From assembly GCA_029339505.1 (NCBI GenBank), contig JAQISU010000096.1, positions 9,436,001 to 9,500,000 of the forward strand: a stretch of DNA of 64,000 nt, given 5' to 3'. The position numbers were made by a program, and so were the translations under genes. Shown here piece by piece: positions 1-11,853 of this stretch. Under the pieces are notes generated by a model. It worked only from the letters and a program-made list of their open reading frames with translations, did not search any database and had not been told where the DNA came from. Every line of letters starts with the position of its first letter. Positions within the stretch are counted from its first letter, which is position 1. The DNA comes from Unio delphinus (taxonomy: Eukaryota > Mollusca > Bivalvia > Unionida > Unionidae).

Positions 1-1140
1 CATCACATACTAAATTTAACGCAAGTAGCGTAGATGTATTTACGTTATGTGGAGCTATATGCCTACTGCCACCTTCTGGGTCATTATTATGTGTCAGAAG
101 TTTTATTTTTGGTGATATTATTTTTTTCCATGTATTGTGAATTATTTTAAAACCTATATCGATGGCATCACTGAGAAGTTTCTTTAATTCGGGTATGTTA
201 TATCCAGGTAGTTTGTACGTGGGAATATCTTTAACGGAGATTTTATAGTCTGTTGCAAACTTTGTTCTCGATAGGGGATTATCATCATCTAATATATCTT
301 GAATAATTTTCAAATTAAATGTTTCCATATCATTGATGATTTTGTTACACGTTTCTACGACGTTAATTAATTTATCTCGGGTAAGAGTACCACATTTAAG
401 AGGTATTAATAATAGTGAAAAATCATTATTCATTGCTGTGAAATTTTCAATAATTTTAGTTTCATTAATAAAATGATATCCTTCTAGTTTCTCCTATCCA
501 TCCTCTACATTCCCAGTTGATCTGTATCCAATACCAAAAAAACTATAGTGATTTGGTGATCTTTATAACTTTCTACCGGATTATCAGGTTTTATCTTGTC
601 TGTGACATAATCAAATTTTTTGGGTTCGGGTATATTAATCGTTTTTTCTTCCTGTTGAGGTGGTATCTCAGGCCAACCTAACATGGTTCTTATAGAACTC
701 TGATAAATATCTACGACGTAATTGGGTGATTTTATCTCAATCGCAGTTGATAGCGTTGGTTCATGAACTGTTATAACGATTTTCGATTCTTTTTCCCCGG
801 TAAGTGATTTTATTCTACGTTGAAATTCATCGTTAATTTGTTCAATTTGATAACTCCCAGTTGGAATTGAAACAACATTCCAATCTGAAGTTCCATCTTC
901 ACGTTTTTTCCACGCTACCACTAAAGAATTATTTGGTTGTTGACCACCAGATTGTTTTGATTGTATATTAGGCCAACTATGATACACTCGTAGTTTTGCT
1001 AACGCGATTTCATTTACAGGGATTGGAGTTGGAAAATTTACACTAAACTCAGGTTTTGTTGTTGTTACTGATATCATGCTTGTTTTCACCGGAGTGGTAT
1101 TTTATGCTATTCGTTGAAGCAATTCTGTTGATGTTGACAT
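1..1140 (-). pseudogene. Degenerate homologue of the 450-aa Polinton protein
   Basis: The reading frame at 505-1089 aligns with the N-terminal third of the intact protein at 10501-11853, sharing the blocks EFSVNFP, LAKLRVYHSWPNI, PTGSYQIEQIN and HEPTLS. The likely original ATG is at 1140, but a TAA at 1102-1104 follows within 12 codons. A TAG at 505-507 and a frame change with another TAG at 494-496 separate the N-terminal part from the C-terminal part. That part continues to position 1 and still matches the intact copy (HNNDPEGG, RHIAPHNVN). The true C-terminus lies outside the window. It cannot make the full protein as it stands. Confidence 0.8.
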
Positions 1141-1609
1141 TATAATTATTGTTGTGCTCTAATTTTAACATCGTTGAATCATACAACCGAACCATCTTTG
1201 AGAATTCTTCGGCGGATATTATCTGATCATCAATCGATGTCGAGATCAACATTGACATTTGCGAGTATGCATTAGATACTATGTCAAGTTTAACTGTGTA
1301 GTCGTGTAATTTAACATGGGAACACAATGACACTTTTTTGTTATTCCGGTAAATATTCCCGCGATAGTTGCAGCAGCAGATATACAAATTGGAACAACAA
1401 CGAGAGCTATCATAGTCACCGATGATAGTATTATTCCAGCGCCGGCAATTACACCAGACACCGAGTACACGGATACGTCGATGAAGGTGATTCTTCGTTG
1501 ATATTTTTTTCTTTTTATTTTTATATTCTTCAATCAATGTTTGTAGTTTACTTTGAAATTGTCTGACAGTATCATAACGATATTGGGATGTTGGAGGTAT
1601 TATTGACAT
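1049..1609 (-). pseudogene. Degenerate homologue of the two-frame membrane protein
   Basis: It begins with an ATG at 1609 and the shared motif SQYRYD. The frame slips in an A-run near 1505, so the two hydrophobic segments are read in a second frame (1279-1533). That frame must return by a -1 shift at 1334-1339 to read the C-terminal helical part (DDQIISAEEF). The second shift lies at the same place as the one in the complete copy and sits on an A AAA AAG heptamer in the correct phase. The 3' end overlaps the start of the next gene by about 40-90 bp, as in the complete element. The first shift has no counterpart there and looks like decay. Confidence 0.75.
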
Positions 1610-1630
1610 TTTATTTATTAATATTCACGC

Positions 1631-2815
1631 TTAGTTTAGTTGTTTACTTAAATCTGCTACAAATTCTACATACCACGACATTGAAACTCTAGCAAGATTA
1701 TTATCCGTAGATGTTATCGTGAATTGTTCAATTACATCTTTGTCGATGATCGTTGATATAATATTGTTGACCCCAGATGAACTCTACGATGATATACTAA
1801 ACTTGAGTCGGTGACACTAACGTTAATTGATAAATACCTTTAACAGTTGCAGTGATATGTAAAATGTTGTTTGTAGGAGTCCACGCAAATGATCCGTGTT
1901 GGATCGTGTATACTACGTTGTTGGTTTTCTCATGAGGAATTTTTGTTTTTTCAATGGCTGTTATCATCCTCGAAAGATCACCTTTGATGCCTTCGATGGA
2001 AGTTTTCGTCTCATCGATGGATTTTTTAATATCAATGAGTTTTAGTTCAATTTTATCGAATGTTTGTAGGAGTCCACGTAAATGATCCATGCTGAATCGT
2101 GTATACTAAATTGTTAGTTCTCGCATGAGGAATTTTTGTTTTTTCAAGTATTGGTATCATTCTTGCTGCATCATTTTTTATTGCATCAATATCAGTTTTT
2201 GCTTCATCGATAGATTTTTTTAGATCTGGGAGTTTTATATCAACTTTGTCTATGGAGGTTCCAAAGAATTTATCTACGATTTTTCTACGAAATACCATAA
2301 ATTGTTTGACATGGTCTTCATATTTTCCTGATAACGCTGTTAAATCTGATAATGAAGTTCGTATCGTTGTGAGATTCGAGATTCGGTATGACCACGACTG
2401 AATCTTTCAAAAATTCAAAGAACGGTTTTTCTATGTTGTTCACGAGGGTATTTTGTAACCCAACAAAAGTGTTAAATGTCTTTAAATGATTGTCATATTC
2501 ATCACGTAGTCGCTGTTGGGTGTCAACGATTGTCCCAATAACAACACCAGGTTTAAGATTACCTTGATTGTTAAATACCGCGATGGAGTTTTCTATTACT
2601 CCGCGTTGTTTGACAAAAATATCGTCGAGGGAAACGTTACTAGTTTTTAATTTACCCTGACGATTTTAAAATACAACTATTTCATTAGTATCAATACTTG
2701 CCAGGTTCAACGTTGATGCAATTTCATCTTCGATTATTTTTTTAATTTTTTTATCATCGTCATCGAATTCTTTTTTTTAAATTCTTCCACCTGCTCTTCC
2801 CCAAATATCAACCAT
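1631..2815 (-). pseudogene. Degenerate fibre-like gene with a duplicated C-terminal block
   Basis: The putative ATG is at 2813-2815 and starts MVDIWGR, like the complete copy's MIDIWGR. The frame is broken by a TAA at an A-run near 2780 and by several later shifts. Only one copy of the 31-residue unit (QGKLKTSN...) is present, against five in the complete element. The stretch coding for the coiled-coil and the HGSF-WTPTN block occurs twice in tandem (1797-2090 and 2053-2298), a local duplication. The end still reads EFVADLS before the TAA at 1631-1633. Confidence 0.75.
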
Positions 2816-2820
2816 TATTA

Positions 2821-2940
2821 TTAATTTAAAGATCTCTTTAAAAAGTTATTACTGGTATATTCATTCACAACAACATGAGGTGGTTTCTTTGATCATGAAA
2901 TTTTATCAAGTACGTTTAATACTTCACCACCACATGAATG
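2821..2940 (-). pseudogene. PRO: C-terminal remnant of adenain-like protease
   Basis: Read on the minus strand it starts at the catalytic-Cys block (CGGEVLNVLD, compare ICGSEVLNVLD in the complete copy). It continues to PHVVVNEYTSN and ends at TAA 2821-2823. An in-frame TGA follows KIS. Everything upstream of the cysteine, including the His and Asp, is missing. The relic ends here and unrelated sequence begins. Confidence 0.8.
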
Positions 2941-3130
2941 CGTTCGTCCGTAAAAGGTCAAGTGCAATATTTACATGAATTTGATATATACAGTGCGCCT
3001 TTATGAACCGCGAGTTAGGATCTAATTTTTCAACGTTTCCGATGCAAAATAAGATTAAAAATTGAATATAGTATAGGTATGACGCAAATGACAGCGATTG
3101 AAATAAGTAGTAAAATGCTGAACAGCACAC
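2941..3130. other. Short unassigned spacer between Polinton relic and LINE
   Basis: AT-rich sequence with no convincing reading frame or repeat. It may be older LINE or host sequence. The exact break points on either side cannot be fixed by eye. Confidence 0.4.
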
Positions 3131-4060
3131 AAACACCTTACTAGTGCTGACTGGCGTCAGACAAGGCTGCTTGCTGTCACCATTTCTCGTTCTTCTCGTC
3201 TTCGACTGGATTATGAGGACAACCACCAATGGGCAGATAAATGTGATCCAGTAGACACTGTGGAGTCAACTTGAGGACCTGGACTTTATCCGATGATTTA
3301 GCGCTCTTGTCCCATAGTCAGCATGAAATGCAGAAGACCGATATACTGACAGCGACATATGCACATGTTGGCCTCAACATCCACAAAGAGAAGACCAAGA
3401 TCCTCAGGATCAATTATATCAGTAACAACCCAGTCACACTGCAGGGAAGTCCCCTGTAAGAGGTGGAGTCCTTCCCGTACCTAGGCAGCATTATCAATCA
3501 GCATGGTGGCACAGACGCAGTTTTCAAGGCAATGCTTGGAAAGGCCAGAGCAGCTTTCATACAGATCAAAAATATCTGGAGGTCCAAACAAATTTCCTTG
3601 ACTGCCAGGATCAGGCTGTTCAACTCCAACGTGAAGTCAGTCCCACAGAGATCTGGATAACCATCAAGTCCACAGTAAAGAGAGTTAAGACGTTCATCAA
3701 CAGCTGCCTAAGAAGAATTTTCCAGTTCCGTTGGCCAGACACCATCATGAACAACAACATGTGGCAGAGAACCTTCCAGCTTCCTGTAGAGGGTGGGATC
3801 AAGAAGACAAGGTGGGTTTAGATAGGACACACCATACGTAAGCCGCCAACCAATATTATCAGACAGGCATTGAGGTGGAACCATCAAGGCTAAAGGAGAA
3901 GGGGACTACCAACAAACACCTGGCGACTCGACCTTGAGGTGGACATCACTAAGATGGGTCACACTTGGAGTCAACTTGAGGGGATGGCATAGGACAGAAG
4001 CCACTGGCGACCTTTTGTGGGCGGCCTATACCCCGGCAGGGGTAAAGGGCAAAACTAACT
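3131..4060 (+). pseudogene. Decayed RTE-type LINE reverse transcriptase, 3' part
   Basis: Fragments in three frames spell the end of a non-LTR reverse transcriptase. GVRQGCLLSP is seen near 3150. The catalytic DD motif is at about 3292-3310 (SDDLALLSH, in a shifted frame). The thumb region includes FPYLGSIINQHGGTDA at 3466-3515, GKARAAF and W-SKQIS. Beyond the RT come a W-GHT block near 3820, a TW--DLE block near 3920 and a GGLYPGRGKG tail near 4040, typical of RTE-like elements of invertebrates. At least two frameshifts and several stops make it inactive. The 5' part, including the endonuclease, is absent. Confidence 0.82.
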
Positions 4061-5680
4061 CGATCGTTTATGTTTTGTGAATAAATTTATATTAAAATAT
4101 CTCGTGATGTAAATTGCGTTTAGAGAATCTAAGATATAGGAGTCCAAAATTGTTTGTAGATTTTGTGTTAAGTGCTTTATCGATATTTCAATTGTTTTTT
4201 CCCCCGACAAAGAGCTTGTTTAGCTCAAAACGCTAAGATTCTGTTTTGAAAATATGCCGTATCAATTTTTGTGTCATGGTTTTAATTGCTACTTTGGCTC
4301 AAGTGAGTAGAACGTGCACCTCGGACATACATGCAAACGGACAGAGAAGAAATTGAGAAACTTTCATTAAATGATGATGTATACGTTAGAAACAAATGTG
4401 AGCCTTTGTTAGCACCAGATAAATGTAGAATTAAATCAATACAAGACGATTTATGACTATTTTTATATGCAATAGCTGAAGCTCTCAGATAAAATTAAGT
4501 GGAACATAAATTATATGTCAGCCTTTACTGTATGAATGTATGTCATTAACTTAGACATTATTAAATTTCAATATTTAGGAAATTATTGAAACAATCAGGA
4601 GAAGTATACCCATTCTGTAATATTTCTTGAGGAAGTGTCGATTTATCAAAAAAAACATTACACAGCGTCTTTCACACGTTTGACATTATTAAATTAAAAC
4701 GGCTCCTTTTGACCAATCTGTTTGACAAAATAAAATATTTACTTGGTGTTCATCTACGCGTTAGAATTGGTGTTTTGTTTGTTATCAGTCTAATCAAAAT
4801 TAATTTACATGTCTTTTGGTTTGTAGTCCGTACGACTAAAGCTGTAAATTAAATCCTATTACGTTTCGCACAATGGTGTCTTTATTAACTCATGTACTTA
4901 GTTTCGGAGTGCAATCCTTTCGCCAAGCAAGAAAGCATCATCTTACTGTAAATATTTGTTGTAAACATCTCTTTTACTCTATTTCTTTGGTTTTTAACGA
5001 AATTTGGAGACGCAAAATTAATTTTAAAAAACATACATTGTCCGTCCTTAGGATATCCATACAATCTACTGTGAAATGGGGTGGGTCGGTGGTGGCATGA
5101 AATTAAACCTGATTGCAATCTTGCTAAAGACTATCTTCAACATTAAGTCGCATGAGAGTTATTTGGAAGACGATACAGATTACATGTAACTAGTAGATTT
5201 TAATCGTCGGTCGTTTGTTTTTACAAAATGTCTCGGCTAATTCTTATTACATTCCTCCATAGTATAATCCAGATGAGGACTTATCACTAGAAGAAAAATA
5301 TGCTAATAATGCATGATTAAAAATATTCTAAATCATCATCGCAGCTCATCACCTTAGTATCAAGTAAAATAATTAACTGCAACAAATATTATTAAAATTA
5401 TTTCCAAAACAAGTAAAATATCCTCTGTAAATTATAAACATATCGTTCTCATTTTTCATAGTCGATAAAGTTTTATCAGGAGACAATATGTATGTTGTAG
5501 TCTATATATCAATTTGAGTTCATACGCGTTGTTTCTATGCAAACAAATCATTAAAAGCAGCATCGCGTCTTCAAGAAGAAATAAAACGATGTGTTTGTGA
5601 TATGGATTCTTCCAAAAAGATCATTCACCAAATAATCAGCATAAGATTTTTTTTTTCTCGCTTGGATCGATAAGTAGATT
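4061..5680. other. Unassigned flank, no gene seen
   Basis: AT-rich sequence with only short random frames. Around 4285-4325 there is a patch (GGCTCAAGTGAGTAGA) resembling the A-box head of a tRNA-derived SINE, without the SINE body. Homology to the 6-kb repeat unit starts near 5680. Confidence 0.5.
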
Positions 5681-6717
5681 TAAAGGTATAAACTATTCTA
5701 GTAAGAAAGATGTATTTTTATGAAATAAAATACATTAACGAAAAGCATAAGTTGATTATACTGTCACTTATTTATTTAAATTCTTTTTTCTTTTTTCTGT
5801 ATTTTCCGACATTGTAACTTCTGTCTCGACGATGAACGATGACGGCCTGTTTCTCGTGATAAATAAACCGCCTCTGAAGAGGATCATGTTGCATCATCCT
5901 GTTAATTTAGTTACAGAGCTTTCGTTTCATTACTTTACACACTCTAACGAATAGTTCTTCAGTGAATCACATCATACACAAAGCGCCATCTATCTATTTT
6001 CCATAGCGTCATGTGATCGAAAGTAAAGTGGTGTATCCATGGTTTCTGAATATGATATTTGTTTTTTTGTTTCAAGTGTTTCTTACCTTGTTCATAGGCC
6101 AGTTTTAAGATGGGGAATTTGCGCAGACACAATGATTTTCACCTTTTAAAGAGATTCAGACTGTTATATAGCCATTTTCCCATTGTCGCTCTACATTTAT
6201 TGCAAAATTGGATTATGAGTCGTTTAGCTGTTTCTAATAACATTTAGTTCCCTTATTGTAAGATAACATTCAAGAATAATTCAGTTAATCAATGTACTGT
6301 TTTAGTACTAAGAAACATTAGCTTTTGTCGTAAGGGAACGCATGTGGAATCGTTAATAATTATCATTATTTATATGCGATGATTTTCGTTACCAGTATTA
6401 AACAGAAATGGAATCAAATTAGATCACACTATTTGAAACTTCATTTGATAGACCGTTTTAATGCATCTAATAAATATAAAACAACATAAAATCGTATTGC
6501 GATTATTTCGTGTTTGTAGAAATTCAAATAATCGGCTCTTGTGTAATTATAACACAAGTGGTTTCTACTTTGCAATAATTAAATGAGGATTGTTTGCATT
6601 CACAGTATTAACCAGGAATTTGCACGACTTGACATCGCCCTTTGGGACGACGAGTGATTGTATGTTAGATATCTAAATTTAGATATAACCCATGGAAACG
6701 CTGTAGTATTGATTTAT

Positions 6718-6850
<133 letters not shown>

Positions 6851-8654
6851 GCTTAAAACTGACTTTTTAAATCGAATTGATAAATTGCAAATCATGAAAG
6901 TGTTCAACGTGATCAAATCTAAACACTTTGATCCACAAGAACAGGAAGAAAAACACGATCTTATTAAGAATCGGTGTAATGAAGTCAAGTCGCATAATCG
7001 ATAGCACGAGAAAATCACAGAATTTGATTAGTATCGTGCACTGCAGAGAAACATGTGGCGCTACGGAAAAATAATTCAATTAAATCATTGTCAGCTAGTA
7101 TTATGAACATTCATTATTGAGTTTGTTTAATGTATTTCATAAAAAATACATCTTTCCTACAGTTTGTACTTTGTAATGTACCTATACATATAAGCAGGAA
7201 GATACAATATTTTCATGTTTACAGATGAATGATAATTTGAAAGGATCACGCAAAGCGTATTTCTTCCTGCATACGAGTTGCTTTTATTCGATTATTAATG
7301 TATTATTTTTGTGTCGTAGGTACACACTTTCGTTTCTATTGTGTTTGTCACTCCTGGTTTGTGGTGATTTCCTTGCACAGAAAGTAACTGGTATGAACTC
7401 GAATAGATATATCGAATGTAACATATGCAATGTCTTCGTATACAACTGTATTGAGGCTAGATAAATGAGAATGTGTTGTTTATCATTTGCCGAAAATATC
7501 TTATCTGCTATGCGAATAATTTTAAACATAATTAAGTTCATCGTTGTCTTGCTAAATATCATGAGCTGCTATTTTATTTAGGATCGTTAATAATTAATAT
7601 ATTTTCTTCTGGATATATAACGTCCTCTGAATCATGATGTGGAGAAATGCAATGTTAGTTTTGTACATGCATTAGTCGAACCATTTAAATGATTTTGTTA
7701 ATGTGATATGTTTTGTCATCCAAATTTATGTAGTTCACTCTTGTCTAATGATTTGCAAGGGATGCTCGTTTTCAAGAGTCAATCGTTTTCCTGCACCCTA
7801 TTCCCCAATGTTTTTTTTAAGGATATACGAAGTCTCGAAAACGTATCTGTTATTGAATAAAACATCTTTAAAATTACTCTGAACTATATAAACAGGATGA
7901 ATCTCATCCGAAATTAATTAAATGAGCTAGTAAATGTACCGTTATGCATGGCATCTTCGGATGTACGTTTTCACTTTAACTTTGGATGTAGATTGAGCTG
8001 CCTGTCTGAAGCAGCTTTCACCTGTACTAGGGATGAAAATAAATACTCTTGACATCGTATTGATATGACCAAAATTGTAAACGTTTCCTTAACATAAAAA
8101 TGAAATACACAGACGCACAAGTAAGTAAGGTGCGAAATATTATTATTATTAATATTATTATCATCATTATTATTATTATTGTTATTACTATTATTATTAT
8201 CATTATTATTAATATTATTATTATTATTTCTTTTATTTTTAATATCAAATCCATTATCCATACGCAAGATTATTGTAAGTGCTTTTAAAACTCCTTGCAT
8301 TACTCTACTTCAATATAATTTATATTCCAAATCTTGTATTTGACTTATCTCTTGAATCGCTGTTTTCGTCCTTTGTTCGCAACATAGAAATATGTCGAAA
8401 CATACTGCTTCGCTATCATATAGACAACATAAACCTTCATGTATAAGTTCGTGTTTAGAACTTTGTATTATTATATTTCTTTATGTAAATTTTCTCGAAT
8501 GATTATAACTTATAAGAGTACAGCATTTTGTGCAGCTATTGTGTTCATCGTTTTTATTGATGTTATTTGTTTTTACTCTAGTAAAGGGGTTGTTTTGTAA
8601 CGTTAAGAAAACGTTTTGAAAAATGGCCGATATAAATTTTTATGTCAATGTGTC

Positions 8655-8880
8655 GACGGTTTTAGCGACTTAAGTTTCTTCTCTCGTCCATCTGGGATGT
8701 GGGGATGTTGAAGGTTCGAACAACGGCTGAGTCATGCCAAGTGACTTTAAAAATTGTACTAGCTCCTACCACTCTTGGCGGGCAGAATTAAGAGGTTAGA
8801 TTTAAGATTGGTCGGCCTGATGACAGGAAAATAGACTGGGTGGGACATATTGCTTCAGATCTACAACATTAGGTACAAAT
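8655..8880 (+). repeat. tRNA-derived SINE copy (unit 0)
   Basis: Contains a B-box-like GGTTCGAAC, then GGCTGAGTCAT, ACTTTAAAAATTGTACTAG and a TGGTCGGC...GACTGGGTGGG body. I recognise this as resembling an abundant molluscan SINE; this is from memory, not a search. Its paralogues sit at the same place in every unit, so it was in the unit before amplification. Confidence 0.6.
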
Positions 8881-9493
8881 GCTATGCATCTATATACACT
8901 GTCAAACTTTAGCATTCGTAGCGAGACGTCAAACGTCTTGATACTAAGATAAAAATAAAATCATCAAAAACACCCCTATGTAAAATGAAAATCATTTTTT
9001 AAGAGAAATACAATTATGCAATATGTTGTTTATGTTATATGCTTTTTAATGAACAATACTTGCCCAATGTTTTATGGTATTCCTCTATATGTATTAGTAG
9101 CAGACAACTGTCCATATTGTTTTAAAGTTAAAGTGTAAAGTGTTGACAAGATTCGTATAATATTATACGTCACTATCATTTGATTTTCCCATTAGTATAT
9201 ATATTAAACCGTGGAAACTCAAGTTTAGCTGCAAGCAGAAAATGTTTGTTTTCGTTGTTAATTTGGTATTAACGTCAACTCAGCGCAAGATAGGATATAA
9301 TCTGAGGCCAGGATTACGCATTGAACCAGCAAATACACCAGTACGAATCAGTCATCCAAAGGAAGCTCACAAGGCTAGACTGGACCAGATATGAATCGAA
9401 ACAAGGCGAATAGAGGTGAGATGACAATAATAGGTAAAAACGAGAGGCATTGACCACACGGCAACACGGGGTAACTTCCGAACGAATCAGAGA

Positions 9494-9571
<78 letters not shown>

Positions 9572-9681
9572 CATTTATTGAAAGATACGCTAGATGTACG
9601 ATAGGGGTATATGTGAACGCTTTGGTACTTTTTAGTGGTATTAACTTCGATACAAGGCGTTATCAGTATCATAATATATAT

Positions 9682-9726
<45 letters not shown>

Positions 9727-10271
9727 AGTTAAACGATTCACGACATCGATGATTACGTGGACATAACATTAAATGGAATAAATTACGTCATACACTATGT
9801 ATATAGATATAGGTTAGTCAGTAGAAATAAATTGCATTAAATATGAACATGAAGAGGTTCTTATTGTCTTTTTTGTTTGTCACAGATCTGACACTTGACA
9901 TAGTTGACTGTTTCAGTATAAATCTATGTTTAATTTCTGAAATGAGGCAGAAGTGTTTGACAATTATTTGCACGTCTCTTGTGTGAAATAGCATAAAAGC
10001 CTGCTTTAATGAATATTTCAGTTAGGTTTATTCGGATGCCGAATGTTGATATTGATCTTGTGGCTTAAATCTAGGTCGGGTGAAAAAGTATGATTGGGTA
10101 TACGATCTGAAAATTTAGCCCCAAGCCAAGCCCATGTCAACTCATGTATTTTAGAAATATGTACGAGATCAATACGGAATGCTTTTTTGTATTACAGGTG
10201 AAGTGGAATATTGATCAATATTATATTCAACAGGTAGTATGTGAATGTTTACTTGATTCTTTTAGACTGAA

Positions 10272-10276
10272 TCATT
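10272..10276. other. Target-site duplication TCATT, left copy
   Basis: The uninterrupted units read GACTGAATCATTCCACATT. Here the left flank ends GAATCATT and the right flank starts TCATTCCACATT, so exactly TCATT is duplicated (5 bp). Confidence 0.9.
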
Positions 10277-10484
10277 AGCAGCGGAGAGGGTGAATCGGAC
10301 AACTTTTTTTTTGGTTATTTTTTATTATACCTTTAAAACGGTACGAATAGACCCTTCTCGCGAAAAAATAAGTCTCCGACCCTTATGATTGTTCGCGTTT
10401 TCGTTGATGTCGCAACGTCGTTGTCACTCACCCTCTCTGCTGCTATGGTTTACGGTGATTTTAACCGAATATTTGATCAAGTCC
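10277..10484 (+). repeat. Left terminal inverted repeat
   Basis: Pairs with 26139-26347 with two obvious substitutions and one single-base indel in a T-run. It contains an internal inverted repeat: AGCAGCGGAGAGGGTGA at 10277-10293 against TCACCCTCTCTGCTGCT at 10428-10444. Its inner 24 bp (10461-10484) are an inverted copy of the last codons of the ATPase gene at the other end. Confidence 0.95.
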
Positions 10485-10500
10485 TTAGGACGAAAATCAT

Positions 10501-11853
10501 TTATGATTTCACAAACAAGCTAATCGCTAACACCTCTTCTTGTAAATCAATTAGATTATTTGACTGGTCGGTGAGTTTGAAATTAATTCTCGTTAACGAA
10601 TTATTATGGCATCGCATGTAGACAGGATTAATTGGGTTTTCAATAATTAAAAACCCTGGAGGAGCTATTGGTGCAAATGAATACAAAATATATCCCTGCT
10701 GAGCTTGATTTGATCGTTCTAAATTTATTTGATAGCTTCCTTCGATCACATCACACACTAAATTAAGCGCAATCACCGTTGAAATATTCACGTTGAACGG
10801 AGCGATATGCCTACCACCACCATCTGGATCATTATTATGTTTGAGGAGGACAGTTGAATCTGATTTTTGTAGCGCTTTGATGATATCGGTTTTAACTATT
10901 CTTACTAATTCATCAGCGTTGTATTTCGGAAACCTGAAATTACGCAGATTGTCTTTTGTGATATTGTAATCGGTTAGGAATTGTTGTTTATTGTCGCTGT
11001 TGTCATTAATTATTGTTTGAATAATTAGTTCATAGATATATTTCATGTCGGATATAAGCTGATTTATTATTTCAACGTGTTTTTGCGATCTTGTTTTCCG
11101 TAGTTGTTCTAGTTGTGTGTCATATAATTGTTTAATCTCATTAAAATAACCACGGACGTCAGCTAGCGTAAATGAAATAGTAACAGATGACTCGGCTGTT
11201 CTTTTAATGATAAAATCCCATTGCAATGTGTCTTTGTTGGTGAATATAAATCTATCGCCGATTTTTCCTTTTCTTATATCAGATAAATTATCTCGATAAC
11301 TAGGATTGATTTCATGATATGATTGTACATCCGTGGTTAAGTCGGTGGTGGATTTTTCCGGTGGTAATTCAGGCCATCCCAGTACGGTTCTATTAGAACT
11401 TTGATAGATATCTACGACATAACCCTCTGTGCTTATTTCAATGGCAGATGATAGTGTTGGCTCATGAACCGTTATAGCTATTTTTGATTCTTTTCCAGTA
11501 ATCGATTTTATTCTACGCGCGAATTCGTTATTGATTTGTTCGATTTGGTATGATCCGGTTGGTATGGAAACAACGTTCCAGTCTGGGGTACCGTCGGGTT
11601 TATTCTTATTTGCAAATACCAGGGAATTATTCGGTTGTTGACCACCAAATGATTTTGACCTAATATTTGGCCAACTGTGGTATACTCGTAATTTTGCTAG
11701 CGCTATCTCCTTCACTGGGACCGGATAGGGGAAATTCACACTGAATTCTGGATTCGTTGAGGTTATTGAGATCATGCTTGTTTGTACTGGTTTTGTGTTC
11801 TCCACTATTTGTTGAAGTAATTCCATCGGTGTTGTCATTGTTATTATATTCAT
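10501..11853 (-). CDS. Conserved Polinton protein of unknown function (450 aa), probable virion component
   Basis: An intact frame of 450 residues, starting at the ATG at 11853. The relic copy preserves ELLQR and TPVKTSMIS upstream of its core, supporting this start over an internal Met. The N-terminal ~170 residues look beta-rich and have a pattern I associate with Polinton proteins: FSVNFPYPV, HSWPNI, NNSL, PTGSYQIEQIN, then VDIYQSSNRTVLGWP. The middle is helical and charged (about 230-330). The C-terminal part has HNNDPDGGGRHIAP and a strand-rich end. No signal peptide or membrane segment is obvious. Its stop lies 17 bp from the TIR, and its 5' end overlaps the membrane-protein frame by about 194 bp. 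Position among capsid genes suggests a structural or host-attachment role; that is inference. Confidence 0.82.
   Translation of the reverse strand: MNIITMTTPMELLQQIVENTKPVQTSMISITSTNPEFSVNFPYPVPVKEIALAKLRVYHSWPNIRSKSFGGQQPNNSLVFANKNKPDGTPDWNVVSIPTGSYQIEQINNEFARRIKSITGKESKIAITVHEPTLSSAIEISTEGYVVDIYQSSNRTVLGWPELPPEKSTTDLTTDVQSYHEINPSYRDNLSDIRKGKIGDRFIFTNKDTLQWDFIIKRTAESSVTISFTLADVRGYFNEIKQLYDTQLEQLRKTRSQKHVEIINQLISDMKYIYELIIQTIINDNSDNKQQFLTDYNITKDNLRNFRFPKYNADELVRIVKTDIIKALQKSDSTVLLKHNNDPDGGGRHIAPFNVNISTVIALNLVCDVIEGSYQINLERSNQAQQGYILYSFAPIAPPGFLIIENPINPVYMRCHNNSLTRINFKLTDQSNNLIDLQEEVLAISLFVKS

Larger units (their letters stand above)
1..2940 (-). mobile_element. Truncated relic of a second Polinton/Maverick
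   Basis: The gene order and orientation match 10744-13690 of the complete element: 450-aa-protein homologue, two-frame membrane protein, fibre-like protein, then the C-terminal end of the adenain-like protease. The left side runs off the window and the right side breaks at about 2940, next to the codon for the protease catalytic cysteine. No terminal inverted repeat is visible. Proteins are clearly diverged from those of the complete copy, so this is another lineage or an older insertion rather than a recent duplicate. Every gene has at least one stop or frameshift. Confidence 0.88.

Noticed and set aside
4873..5118. Overlapping frames on both strands in the left flank
   Set aside because: Short, no recognisable motif, no splice signals and no copy elsewhere in the window.
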